DNA of 64,000 bases from Longirhabdus pacifica. GTDB lineage: Bacteria > Bacillota > Bacilli > Paenibacillales > DSM-105158. Each line of letters opens with the position of its first letter. Within the stretch, counting starts at the first letter, position 1. Positions 36,685 through 45,222 of this stretch are shown in pieces. The stretch spans positions 1 through 64,000 of the forward strand of contig NZ_QXJP01000002.1 in assembly GCF_004115085.1 (NCBI RefSeq), given 5' to 3'. A model generated the notes under the pieces. The model worked only from the letters and a program-made list of their open reading frames with translations. It did not search any database and was not told where the DNA came from. The position numbers and the translations under genes are program-made.

Positions 36685-37941
36685 TCACAATGCTTGAAGT
36701 ACATTAGCAAAACGGTAGAATGAGTTCGTTTCATCCAGCAACCTTTTCACACATTCTCTTATTTGTGCTGGTTCCAACTTTTTAATCTGTAATGCTTGTA
36801 TTAATTTATTTAGCATTTCTGATTGCAATTCATCAGCATAGCGGTGGCCCTCTTGCGATGCTGTATTGTATTTTTCTTTGATATGTTCATAGATTTGAAT
36901 GACTTGTTTGTATTGTTCTTGATTGTCGTTGTTGTTTTCGGTAGATACTAAAATACTGAGGCATCTTCCTGCAAAGTTCGGCATATCTTTTTCAAAATTC
37001 GTATCATTGGAAACAACTTGATCCAACCTTTGCTTATCTTGAAACAAGCCGTAACAATACGTTTTCATGCTCGGTACATTTTCTTTGATGAATTCGCTTA
37101 ATAACAATTTCGGACTCATTTCAATCGTGGAGGTCACGCCATATCGATGGAGCACATCCATAGAAGATGCAAACAACACAGGATGAGTGAGGTGATAGGT
37201 TAAGCTTTTTGCTATTTTTTTCGGATCAGATAAAGGAGCCCCCGTGTAGTTAGAGATAATAGGAAATTGGAAAGGATGAAATTCAATATCTTCGAGGAAT
37301 TCCAAATACTCCATACAAGCTTCGTTCATGATCGGGGAATGGATAGGTGGACTGCTAAACAATGGAGATACTACCGCTTCTTTATCCAGTAATCGTTGTT
37401 CTACAAGATCCAGCTTGTCATGTAGCCCGCTGATTGCATATTGACTATTAGAATTAAAACAAGCAATAAACACGCTGCCTTGTGCATTTGCTTCTTGTAT
37501 ACTATTCTCTATCATTTCATGATTCGTTTTTTCAACGATCGTCATATGACCCATATCTTTTTGCAGTATGTCGTTAATTAAGTCCCCCCGCTTCTCCATT
37601 ATTTGAATCGCATCTGCAAACGTTATTGCACCAGCACTCACAAGGGCAGCATATTCACCAATACTATGCCCGATAGCAAATTGAGGATACACTCCGTAGT
37701 CATCCATGTACGATCTAAATATAGCAAGCTCCGTCGTTAAAATAGCTAGCTGCATATTGTTAAATTCATTTATACTGCTCACACTTCCGTTAAAGCATAG
37801 ATCAGCAACGTCCATACCAGAAACATCACTCGCTTCTTCAAAAGTTTGCTTTGCAATAGGGTATTGTTCATAAAACGATTTCCCCATCTGTGTAAACTGC
37901 GTTCCTTGTCCAGGAAAAATAAATGCGAATTTATCCATCAT
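36685..37941 (-). CDS. Discrete (trans-acting) acyltransferase with C-terminal extension
   Basis: 418 residues. The FabD-like part (1-300) has FPGQGTQFTQMG, nucleophile GHSIGEYAAL, the Arg in MEKRGDL that binds the donor carboxylate, and His in PIHSPIM. It can therefore use malonyl or hydroxymalonyl donors. The last 110 or so residues (from about 310) form an extra helical region rich in Gln/Glu with no recognised motif, possibly for docking to a carrier. It probably loads the AT-less modules of the synthase. The preceding FkbH-set genes suggest a hydroxymalonyl-ACP donor (inference). Confidence 0.88.
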   Translation of the reverse strand: MMDKFAFIFPGQGTQFTQMGKSFYEQYPIAKQTFEEASDVSGMDVADLCFNGSVSSINEFNNMQLAILTTELAIFRSYMDDYGVYPQFAIGHSIGEYAALVSAGAITFADAIQIMEKRGDLINDILQKDMGHMTIVEKTNHEMIENSIQEANAQGSVFIACFNSNSQYAISGLHDKLDLVEQRLLDKEAVVSPLFSSPPIHSPIMNEACMEYLEFLEDIEFHPFQFPIISNYTGAPLSDPKKIAKSLTYHLTHPVLFASSMDVLHRYGVTSTIEMSPKLLLSEFIKENVPSMKTYCYGLFQDKQRLDQVVSNDTNFEKDMPNFAGRCLSILVSTENNNDNQEQYKQVIQIYEHIKEKYNTASQEGHRYADELQSEMLNKLIQALQIKKLEPAQIRECVKRLLDETNSFYRFANVLQAL

Positions 37942-37963
37942 AAAGTCCCTCTCTTTGCATTAA

Positions 37964-39019
37964 TTATGGTTTAACCGTCAGCGTTAAATAATCAGGTAGC
38001 GGTTGCATAACAGACAGATCGTTTTCAAAAAGTACCGTATCATTGTCTTCCTGTACTTCTTTAAAACCTGCAAATTTATACGTCACATACATCATTCTAT
38101 TTTTATCTGTTACTACAAATTCAGCACGCAGCTTTACATTGGCTTCTTTTGCAAGGTGCATAATGTGATTCATCATGACGGTTCCTACACCGCGTGACAT
38201 AACCCGACAGGACATGAGTAGAAGTTTTATCGTCCATACCGCTTGTCCCTTTTCTACAATCGCTAGTCCAATCTTGCCGTAAGTGCCATACTTATCTTCC
38301 AAGTCGGATATAAGCAACAAATGGGAGTCCGATTTTCTCAGTGCGTCAATTTCATCATAATCATACGTATAGCCTGTTGTATTTAACTGATGCGTTCGTT
38401 GCGTTAGCTCCTCTGCGCGCTGTAGATCACCTTCTCCCACTTTAGAGATGGTAAATTTCATGTTCAGTGAAGCTAGAAATTCCTCTTGTGTTCCAACAAA
38501 GTTTTCCTCTACATTTTTTCGCTCTATATCGTACATATACATTTTTCTTCTATTTTTCGAATCATCCGTAATAAAGGTGGGATGAAGCTGAGGCATGTCT
38601 AAAAGTTGTGATAAATCGTTTGCATCGATGCAAAGCACTTCTGGAAGTGCAAATTGTACTTCTTCTCTTTCAAACGGCTGGTCATCGACAAATGCAAGGG
38701 TGTCTTTTCCTATATTAATCGCTTCAGCAATGGCCAACATGGAGGAAGATTTCGCATTCCAATTAATTTGCGGATAAATAAAGTATTCTTTTAGTCCGAA
38801 TTCTTCCAGCTTTTCTAGCGCTGCATGGTGTTCATTTTTACTAGCAACGGATTGCAAAATCCCCCGCTCATCTAGTGTTTTAATAATGTCTACCACGCCA
38901 TGACGAAGGGTCACATTAGAATCTTCAAGTAGTACGCCATCCCATACGGTATTGTCCAGATCCCATACGATACATTTTATTTTTTGCTTCTCTTTCACTA
39001 CGGTGCTTTCTGATTTCAT
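37964..39019 (-). CDS. FkbH-like HAD-superfamily glyceryl-ACP loader
   Basis: 351 residues. The HAD nucleophile motif is VWDLDNTVWDGVL, with ASKNEH and FVDDQPFEREE completing the HAD core, and the C-terminal part is GNAT-like (LLLMSCRVMSRGVGTVMM). FkbH homologues dephosphorylate 1,3-bisphosphoglycerate and put the glyceryl group on a dedicated ACP, the first step to hydroxy- or methoxymalonyl-ACP. Clustered with all other members of that pathway except an O-methyltransferase. Confidence 0.92.
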   Translation of the reverse strand: MKSESTVVKEKQKIKCIVWDLDNTVWDGVLLEDSNVTLRHGVVDIIKTLDERGILQSVASKNEHHAALEKLEEFGLKEYFIYPQINWNAKSSSMLAIAEAINIGKDTLAFVDDQPFEREEVQFALPEVLCIDANDLSQLLDMPQLHPTFITDDSKNRRKMYMYDIERKNVEENFVGTQEEFLASLNMKFTISKVGEGDLQRAEELTQRTHQLNTTGYTYDYDEIDALRKSDSHLLLISDLEDKYGTYGKIGLAIVEKGQAVWTIKLLLMSCRVMSRGVGTVMMNHIMHLAKEANVKLRAEFVVTDKNRMMYVTYKFAGFKEVQEDNDTVLFENDLSVMQPLPDYLTLTVKP

Positions 39020-39051
39020 TGTTCATACCTCCAACATGTATTTTTACGTGG

Positions 39052-40179
39052 CTATGTATTTCTCAATGAGTTTTTTGAGATCAGCATTTCGTGAATTTGT
39101 GTTGTTCCCTCAATAATTTCATTAATTTTAGCATCACGTAGATACCTTTCTACTGGATAATCACCACTGCAACCATTGGCTCCATGAATTTGAACTGCAT
39201 CACTTGCTGCTTGATTCACCATTTTCGAAGCAAAATATTTAGCATTCCACGTCTCCATAATAGAATCAGGGTCAATCTGATCTTTTAAATGACCTGCGTG
39301 ATAACATAACAGCCTCGCAGCCTTCACGTTTACTGTCATTTCGGTCAACATTTTTTGAATTAATTGATTTTCTCCTAAAACAGAACCGAACTGTTTTCTG
39401 CTTCTGGCATATTGGAGAGACTGTTCTAAGCAAGCTTGTCCTAAACCAACACATCCGCAAGCCACGGTATATCGGCCATAATCCAGACAATGTAAACCTA
39501 CATGAGATAGACCAATACCCACTGTGCCTACCATATTTTCTTTTGGGATTTTACAATTTTCAAAGTGTAGACTCGCTAGCATCGAACCTCTTGATCCCAA
39601 CAAACTGTCAATCGGAGTAGTGGTAAGTCCTGGACTGTCTCTTTCCACCAAAAAAGCGGTAGGTTTGCCTTCACACTGTGCAAACACGATGAAAACATCC
39701 GCGATTTGCCCCATCGTAATCCATTTTTTATGCCCATTCAGTACGTAATGATCGTCAGACAAAACAGCCGTCGTTTGTACATTTTTAGCATCGCTTCCAA
39801 CCTCAGGTTCAGTCAATGCAAACGCCCCGATCTTCTCGCCTGCTGCCATGGTAGAAAGCCAATGATTTCGCTGTTCATCACTTCCCCATCTTAAGATCGC
39901 CAAGGCTACCATTCCATGAACGGTGAGTAAATTTCTAACGGATGAACAGCCTCGTCCTATTTCTTCATTTAAGATCCCAATCGTGACCCAATCGAGCTCC
40001 ATTCCACCGTATTTCTTTTCCAACATGGAACCTAGATACCCTTTCTCTTTCATTTTTTGTATCACTTGTGGTTCCAAGTATTGCTCACGATCATGCACAT
40101 CTGCATGAGGTACAACGACCTCATCTACAAAGGCTCTAAATTCATCTTTCCATTGTAATTGCTTTTCTGTTAACTCCAT
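39052..40179 (-). CDS. Acyl-CoA dehydrogenase-like enzyme of hydroxymalonyl-ACP formation
   Basis: About 375 residues; full ACAD fold: AFALTEPEVGSDAKNVQTTA, the FAD segment YVLNGHKKWITMGQ, and the C-terminal QIHGANGCSGDYPVERYLRD with EGTTQI. In FkbI/ZmaE-type enzymes this protein oxidises the ACP-bound aldehyde to the malonyl-type acid. ATG 40179 is chosen, with GGGAG eight bases upstream; the in-frame GTG 40188 is part of the SD region. It lies between FkbH and the ACP gene. Confidence 0.9.
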   Translation of the reverse strand: MELTEKQLQWKDEFRAFVDEVVVPHADVHDREQYLEPQVIQKMKEKGYLGSMLEKKYGGMELDWVTIGILNEEIGRGCSSVRNLLTVHGMVALAILRWGSDEQRNHWLSTMAAGEKIGAFALTEPEVGSDAKNVQTTAVLSDDHYVLNGHKKWITMGQIADVFIVFAQCEGKPTAFLVERDSPGLTTTPIDSLLGSRGSMLASLHFENCKIPKENMVGTVGIGLSHVGLHCLDYGRYTVACGCVGLGQACLEQSLQYARSRKQFGSVLGENQLIQKMLTEMTVNVKAARLLCYHAGHLKDQIDPDSIMETWNAKYFASKMVNQAASDAVQIHGANGCSGDYPVERYLRDAKINEIIEGTTQIHEMLISKNSLRNT

Positions 40180-40231
40180 GTATCGCACTCCCTAATTGAA
40201 GATATGTTTTCAGCAAATGGATGGATATAAC

Positions 40232-40468
40232 TTAACTAGCTTTACGATCTACTAATTCGCATATCGCATTAATAGATTTAAAATTACTCATATCAAGATC
40301 TTTATTATCCACTTTAATTCCAAACTCTTTTTCTAAAAACATAACGAGCTGCATCGCAAATAAAGAATTGACAAAGCCGAGAGAGAATATATCCTCATCA
40401 TCCTGTAATTCATGTTTTCTAAAAAATTTACTTAAAAATTGCTTCACCTTCACATTAGTCGTTTCCAT
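40232..40468 (-). CDS. FkbJ-type acyl carrier protein for hydroxymalonyl unit
   Basis: 78 residues from ATG 40468 (AAGGGAG upstream). The phosphopantetheine site reads LGFVNSLFAMQLV, where the usual DSL is NSL. This atypical motif is characteristic of carriers in methoxymalonyl/hydroxymalonyl pathways. It probably holds the glyceryl group through both oxidations and then donates hydroxymalonyl to the trans-acyltransferase. Confidence 0.88.
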   Translation of the reverse strand: METTNVKVKQFLSKFFRKHELQDDEDIFSLGFVNSLFAMQLVMFLEKEFGIKVDNKDLDMSNFKSINAICELVDRKAS

Positions 40469-40510
40469 ATTTAAATCTCCCTTCATCATCTGAAAATTAA
40501 AATTTTAAGC

Positions 40511-41359
40511 TTACGCGTACGTATAAAATCCTTGACCTGATTTCCTACCGTGCAGTCCAGCGTCCACCATTTTTCTTAACAATGGGCAACAACGGAATTT
40601 AGGGTCTTGATAGCTTTCGTATAACACATCCAATGATTTAACAACAGTATCTAATCCAATCAAATCTGCTGTTTCTAATGGTCCCATCGTATGCGAATAG
40701 CATTTTTTGAAAATATCATCTACTGCCTGCGGTGAAGCAACTTGATCTTGCACCACAAACGCTGCTTCATTCATAAATAAATGGGATATTCGATTAGATA
40801 CAAACCCCGGGTAATCATCGACAATGATAGATTCTTTACCTAGGGACAGCAGCAACTCTTTCGTCCGATCGATAGTGGATTTAGCTGTATGATGGCCACG
40901 AATGACTTCTACCGCCGCTTTCATTGGGACAGGATTCATGAAATGCGCCCCGATAATGTGTGTAGCTCGGTTCGTTAATGCTGCAATTTTTGTAATCGAT
41001 ATACAGGAAGTATTAGCAAGAATGACACAATCGTTGTGACAAATGCTGTCTAGTTGTTTATACACCTCTCGCTTGATATCCCATTCTTCTGCCACATTCT
41101 CAATGATGAAATCCACACCTGCTAATAGGTCATAGTCTGTTGAGCATGTAATATGAGATAATACTTCGTCTGGATCTACTGCACTTTCACTTTTTTTAAA
41201 CAGGCCTTGGAACCGCACGTTGTTGTATATTTCCTCACGCGCTTCTTGTAGAATATGTTCCGCAATATCAATTAACAGTACCTTATAACCTGACTGCGCG
41301 AAGTTAGAGGCTACTCCTCTACCCATCACTCCTGCTCCAATTACTCCAATTTTATTCAC
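40511..41359 (-). CDS. 3-hydroxyacyl-CoA dehydrogenase-like enzyme of hydroxymalonyl-ACP formation
   Basis: 282 residues starting GTG (GAGGTGA upstream). NAD motif IGVIGAGVMGRGVASNFAQS; catalytic region IIGAHFMNPVP; C-terminal GRKSGQGFYTYA. The FkbK/ZmaG-type homologues oxidise the primary alcohol of glyceryl-ACP. Its place between two carrier protein genes supports that role. Confidence 0.9.
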   Translation of the reverse strand: MNKIGVIGAGVMGRGVASNFAQSGYKVLLIDIAEHILQEAREEIYNNVRFQGLFKKSESAVDPDEVLSHITCSTDYDLLAGVDFIIENVAEEWDIKREVYKQLDSICHNDCVILANTSCISITKIAALTNRATHIIGAHFMNPVPMKAAVEVIRGHHTAKSTIDRTKELLLSLGKESIIVDDYPGFVSNRISHLFMNEAAFVVQDQVASPQAVDDIFKKCYSHTMGPLETADLIGLDTVVKSLDVLYESYQDPKFRCCPLLRKMVDAGLHGRKSGQGFYTYA

Positions 41360-41388
41360 GCTTCATCACCTCATGTTTAAAACTGTTA

Positions 41389-41703
41389 TTACGCTTCGTC
41401 TTTATATTTTCTGAATAATTCGACAATTAATGCTATATTTTTGAAGTTCTCTATTTTTAAATCTGCATCGTCAATCGCTATGTCTAGCTGCTCTTCCATG
41501 TTTAAAATAAATTCAACAATTTTAATAGAATCGATGCCTTCTTTTTCTAAGTCTAAATCAAGTGCTATACTGATGTGTTTACCCATCACTTCACTAAGCG
41601 TTTCCTCAATTAAAACAAGTACATGTTCTGTCCATGAATCATTGATCTTCAATGAATCATCACTTTTCAATGTGAGTTCCCTCCAATATGTGTCATCACT
41701 CAT
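41389..41703 (-). CDS. Discrete carrier protein next to aaRS-like ligase
   Basis: 104 residues with a standard phosphopantetheine site EGIDSIKIVEFIL. It has an extra N-terminal segment of about 25 polar residues. It differs from the FkbJ-type carrier at 40232-40468, so it probably carries another unit. In rhizobial genomes the amino acid:carrier protein ligase gene lies beside its carrier gene, as here, so this is the likely aminoacyl carrier (inference). Confidence 0.8.
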   Translation of the reverse strand: MSDDTYWRELTLKSDDSLKINDSWTEHVLVLIEETLSEVMGKHISIALDLDLEKEGIDSIKIVEFILNMEEQLDIAIDDADLKIENFKNIALIVELFRKYKDEA

Positions 41704-42015
41704 GTCATTCCCATTTTCATTGCATCATGAGTTAAAACGTTTGCACACTTAAAATGACAAAATTATATCGTTTTTACACTTTGTTTTAGTTTGCAATTCA
41801 TTAGTTTGACTTGTATTGCGCATTTTTTTTGGAATTTAGAATTTTTAAACTTCATAGGGTTGTATTTACAGCTTTTTTTACGTTATTTCACTGTAATAAA
41901 AGTAATGATATGCAACTTATTTTTGTTAAATCGTTTGCACAATTGCATGAAAAGCATCAAAACGACAGTAATCTATGCGGTCTTCATTTTTTTCTTTGCT
42001 ATTCAACATTACACT
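41704..42015. other. 312-base gap inside the biosynthetic run
   Basis: Very AT-rich, no coding signal with a ribosome site. On the minus strand a TATAAT occurs about 70 bases before the carrier protein start, so an internal promoter is possible. No clear -35 or hairpin was found. Confidence 0.35.
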
Positions 42016-43170
42016 TTACTGTAATACAATTGGCCAAGCTGCAGGATCTTCACCGTAGTAATCGATGATAGCAGACATCCAGCGGTTTAAACCAAACGCG
42101 ATACAACCAGAATACAGATGCTGTCCACTTTCCTTATGTGTAATATCATATGCGTCACACAAATGATCACCGCAGAAATTAAATGATGCTATAGAGCTAT
42201 AGGAACCATTCTGCCTTTTATATTTCAACTCGTATTTGGCTTCTGCCATAAGTTGATGTGTGATTTTATTCATGTCACCCGAAAAGAAAAAAGGATCTGT
42301 TGCGGATTCAATCTTCCCTTCTAAACCTAAATAGTTAAACAAACTCCAAACTTCTTGTATCATTTCATTACGCGTACGCTTCACTTCTTCTTCCGAACCA
42401 ACCACTACAAACTCTCTCATGTTAAACTCTTTTTTTCTAAATGCATCTAATTTCCAAGGTACTTCATTACGGAAACATGTCCCAGCACTACTATACATGG
42501 CACTATCTGTAGAGGAATGTTCCAACTCTTCATACACGTGATAACAAATACAAGGTCTTAGAATTCCCCCACTAGATTTCATATGTTCGTGTAATATATG
42601 ATCACCATTATTTTTTTGGCGCACAGACTCAATTAATGTATAATCATGTGGCATCTGATATAAAGCAACGATATTTTGTGGAAAATGAATATGATATTTG
42701 TTTTTCTTCAAGTTATGATCACTTAAAAAAGTAGGATAATTTCTTGTAATAGGCTGTCGGGAGGCACCTATTTTTTTAATCAAATCATCGATCTTAGACA
42801 GCAACTGCATTTTAGATTCGTCAAGTACATCTAATTCAGCATGTATTGCTTTCTCTGTCTGTTTCACTCGCTTAGAAGGTATGCTGTCCACATTGCTCTC
42901 CAACACTGTTGGCGCAATCAATTTCATGCGTTGAATAGAATGTATGAGTTTTGCTAAAGACTCACTTATTTTTGTGGACAGCTGTGGGTGATGATGTATA
43001 ACTAATGTGTGATCTTCATTGTCATATTCAACTCGCTTGATTTCATCACTCAAATAACTTGCTCTTTCTATCAATTCTTGAAGTTTGTCTTCACTGAAAT
43101 GATCAGGAATGTCATATTTGTTTTTCATGAATGAAGTATCCGTTACTAGATTGCTCTTCATGTTTTTCAC
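42016..43170 (-). CDS. Class II aaRS-like amino acid:[carrier protein] ligase (copy 1)
   Basis: 384 residues. The C-terminal 280 match the SerRS-like, tRNA-independent ligases that adenylate an amino acid and put it on a carrier protein. Class II motif 2 is GTCFRNE and motif 3 is GCIAFGLNRWMSAI. Zinc ligands are Cys in RPCICYHVYE, Glu in FRNE and Cys in FNFCGDHLCDAY. The N-terminal 100 residues are extra compared with the roughly 320-residue rhizobial enzymes. There is no tRNA-binding arm typical of SerRS. AAAGGAGGTG precedes the ATG. First gene of the biosynthetic run. Known members use Gly or Ala; the amino acid here is unknown. Confidence 0.8.
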   Translation of the reverse strand: MKNMKSNLVTDTSFMKNKYDIPDHFSEDKLQELIERASYLSDEIKRVEYDNEDHTLVIHHHPQLSTKISESLAKLIHSIQRMKLIAPTVLESNVDSIPSKRVKQTEKAIHAELDVLDESKMQLLSKIDDLIKKIGASRQPITRNYPTFLSDHNLKKNKYHIHFPQNIVALYQMPHDYTLIESVRQKNNGDHILHEHMKSSGGILRPCICYHVYEELEHSSTDSAMYSSAGTCFRNEVPWKLDAFRKKEFNMREFVVVGSEEEVKRTRNEMIQEVWSLFNYLGLEGKIESATDPFFFSGDMNKITHQLMAEAKYELKYKRQNGSYSSIASFNFCGDHLCDAYDITHKESGQHLYSGCIAFGLNRWMSAIIDYYGEDPAAWPIVLQ

Positions 43171-43855
43171 CTCCTTTCATTAGTATCAATAGATTTCTAA
43201 AATAGATGTCAGCATAAACGACTTTAAAAAATGGTAGTGTAAAATTACTGCTTATTCTTTTATATGAAATAATCATTTTAGTTTTATATTTTGTTTATTT
43301 AGAGATTAATTTGGTATGGATGTAATGAAAAGGGTTGTAAAACGAATGTCCAAAAAAGGAATATTATGTTATAAAAACAAATTTAATGATATGAATGATG
43401 TATTATGAAAAGATATAAATAGGAGTGTCTAACTATTTAAGGAGATCATGCAGATGTATAACATATATGTAATGTAAGTTAAATGATTTACAATATTTTA
43501 TAAGGTTATAGTAATTTCTATAGTCAATATAATAATTTCAAATAACTAAATTGTCAACATAAAGTAGAAAATTGTTACAAATAATTAAAAATAATTATAT
43601 TTATCAGTAAAAAACATAATATATACTTTTATGTAGTATTTCTATTTCATTAACTATGTTAATAACAAGCATATTTAAACATAAATCACCAAATTTCCAC
43701 ATCACAATCTTTACGCCTGGCACCTGAGGCGTAAACTTCTATCATTTAATTTAACATAGTTTTAGTTCTTGATAATTTCAAAAAAATGGTATAGGCTATT
43801 AGTTGACTTACCAGTTCCAATTATTGTTTGAATTATGTTCTCAGAGGTGAAACCA
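43171..43855. other. Upstream control region of the biosynthetic run
   Basis: 685 bases, strongly AT-rich, between the first biosynthetic gene (-) and a small membrane protein gene (+). It contains the repeated stem-loop at 43710-43735. Promoters for both directions must lie here, but no -35/-10 pair stands out. Confidence 0.45.
43710..43735. repeat. Stem-loop repeated at 61080
   Basis: TTTACGCCT (43710-43718) and AGGCGTAAA (43727-43735) with an 8-base loop ending CTG. The same stem, loop length and flanking CTT occur at 61080-61105. Confidence 0.7.
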
Positions 43856-44218
43856 ATGCAAAATAAAATGAATTTGATATGCACCGTTATTTTAGCATGT
43901 TCCATCATATTGGCTGGAGTTTTTATCGGTATAAATATGAACACAGATATGTGCTCTGACCATCATGTTGATAGAGGAAAAGCACTATTGACACAGGAAG
44001 AAGCAGCAGATTATATGAACATGGATGATGAAACGTTCGCTAGATTACTAAGAATACAAGAAATACATTTAAATAATAAAGAATTAGCTGGACGTGGATA
44101 TGAACCAAGCGATTATATTCAATATTTAGATGTATTCGAAGAAAAATATTTTTCTATAGAAGAGCTGGACTATTGGATTAAAAAAAATATGCTTAACCAG
44201 AGCATATTTTATAAATAG
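43856..44218 (+). CDS. Small membrane-anchored protein with HTH_17-like domain
   Basis: About 120 residues from ATG 43856 (GAGGTGAAACC upstream). One N-terminal membrane helix (LICTVILACSIILAGVFIGI) is followed by a soluble part whose LLTQEEAADYMNMDDETFAR looks like an excisionase/MerR-type helix-turn-helix used outside DNA binding. Related membrane-anchored helical domains are common in Bacillus but uncharacterised. Convergent with the gene at 44280. Confidence 0.55.
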   Translation: MQNKMNLICTVILACSIILAGVFIGINMNTDMCSDHHVDRGKALLTQEEAADYMNMDDETFARLLRIQEIHLNNKELAGRGYEPSDYIQYLDVFEEKYFSIEELDYWIKKNMLNQSIFYK

Positions 44219-44243
44219 ATGGGTATGGAATTTAGATATACTG

Positions 44244-44273
44244 AATAGCAGACCTTTAGTGAGGCCTGCTATT
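44244..44273. terminator. Bidirectional terminator
   Basis: AATAGCAG.CCT (44244-44255) pairs with AGG.CTGCTATT (44262-44273), between convergent genes. Confidence 0.7.
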
Positions 44274-44279
44274 ATTTAG

Positions 44280-45089
44280 TTATTGCGTATTTCCCCATAC
44301 TCCTCTTTTTGCACTTTTAGCGTCATCTTCTAAATAATTAAACAAATCATGCCACATTGTATTGATTGAATTAGTATCTACTTTTGCTAATCCTTTTGAT
44401 ATTAAAATTGCATTTAAAAACGTACCATTTTCTAAAAAAATATAACTAAGTGTAGTGTTATTTTCACCTATATCTTCTTGACCTAATATAACAAAAGTAT
44501 TTTTATTTTTAATCAGCTCCGTCGTATATTGCACGGCTTGGTCATCTAGATTGGTAACACCTATAAGCTTATATAAATATTTATACTTTAGCCCATATTC
44601 TCCATCGTCTTTGATACGTTCTATTATAAGATCACTTTTTACGTCATTTACGTATTTTTCACTTCTATCTGGCTTATCACTAATGATGATGGTTTGTGTA
44701 TAAGTATCCCATCCTACAATAAGATCAAGTAATTCTCCTACGAAACGTACAGGAATCATCATGTTTCCATCAATTATTTGTATAGAACTTGATAATTCAA
44801 TTTTTGTGTCATCTTTGTTTATAACATTTTCTCCTTCAAAAAATTCCAAAATGATATCATCTTTTTGCAATACAGCACTTCTTAATTCATCATTCCAAGT
44901 TATCTCACCTACAAAATCAAATGTTCTTATTGGAACAAACGCTACACCATCATGTGTGTATGGATCTACTGTAAATTCTTTTTCATCTCCATTAATAAAA
45001 ACAGATATTTCAGGTCGTTCATCAGCATTTATGATAAATGGACATACAAAAAAAATAAATAAAATACTCATCATAAGTTTCGTTTTCAT
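44280..45089 (-). CDS. Secreted copper amine oxidase N-like plus degenerate thermonuclease-like protein
   Basis: 269 residues with a signal sequence (LMMSILFIFFVCPFIINADE). The copper_amine_oxidN1 domain (about 25-140, VAFVPIRTFDFVGEITWNDE) is followed by a nuclease-like C-terminus (SYIFLENGTFLNAILISKGL ... KRGVW). Same order and length as the protein at 301-1155. Key nuclease residues are again not kept. AGGAGG precedes the ATG. Likely a paralogue pair acting at the cell surface. Confidence 0.75.
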   Translation of the reverse strand: MKTKLMMSILFIFFVCPFIINADERPEISVFINGDEKEFTVDPYTHDGVAFVPIRTFDFVGEITWNDELRSAVLQKDDIILEFFEGENVINKDDTKIELSSSIQIIDGNMMIPVRFVGELLDLIVGWDTYTQTIIISDKPDRSEKYVNDVKSDLIIERIKDDGEYGLKYKYLYKLIGVTNLDDQAVQYTTELIKNKNTFVILGQEDIGENNTTLSYIFLENGTFLNAILISKGLAKVDTNSINTMWHDLFNYLEDDAKSAKRGVWGNTQ

Positions 45090-45154
45090 AGTTTAATCAA
45101 CCTCCTCTTCAATTTGAATTATAACATTTTATTCCTTTTTACAGTGTTAAAACA

Positions 45155-45190
45155 ACCCCAAAAGCTAGATTTAACTCTAACTTTCGGGGT
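45155..45190 (-). terminator. Terminator of the proline symporter operon
   Basis: ACCCC.AAAG.TAGA (45155-45169) pairs with TCTA.CTTT.GGGGT (45176-45190), followed on the minus strand by TGTTTTAAC. Confidence 0.65.
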
Positions 45191-45222
45191 ACTTTCTCTC
45201 CAAGGTGTTGATCAAACGTTAT

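Noticed and set aside
42016-43170. True seryl-tRNA synthetase
   Set aside because: The N-terminal tRNA-binding coiled-coil arm is absent and the context is biosynthetic, so the carrier protein ligase reading is preferred.
43448-43474. Tiny frame MQMYNIYVM behind AAGGAG in the biosynthetic upstream region
   Set aside because: A leader peptide is possible, but nine codons in AT-rich DNA with one SD-like hit is too weak, and no attenuator hairpin follows.
43171-43855. T-box or other riboswitch upstream of the aaRS-like ligase
   Set aside because: I looked for the T-box core and a terminator/antiterminator pair and saw neither; the stem-loop at 43710 is remote and also occurs at 61080.
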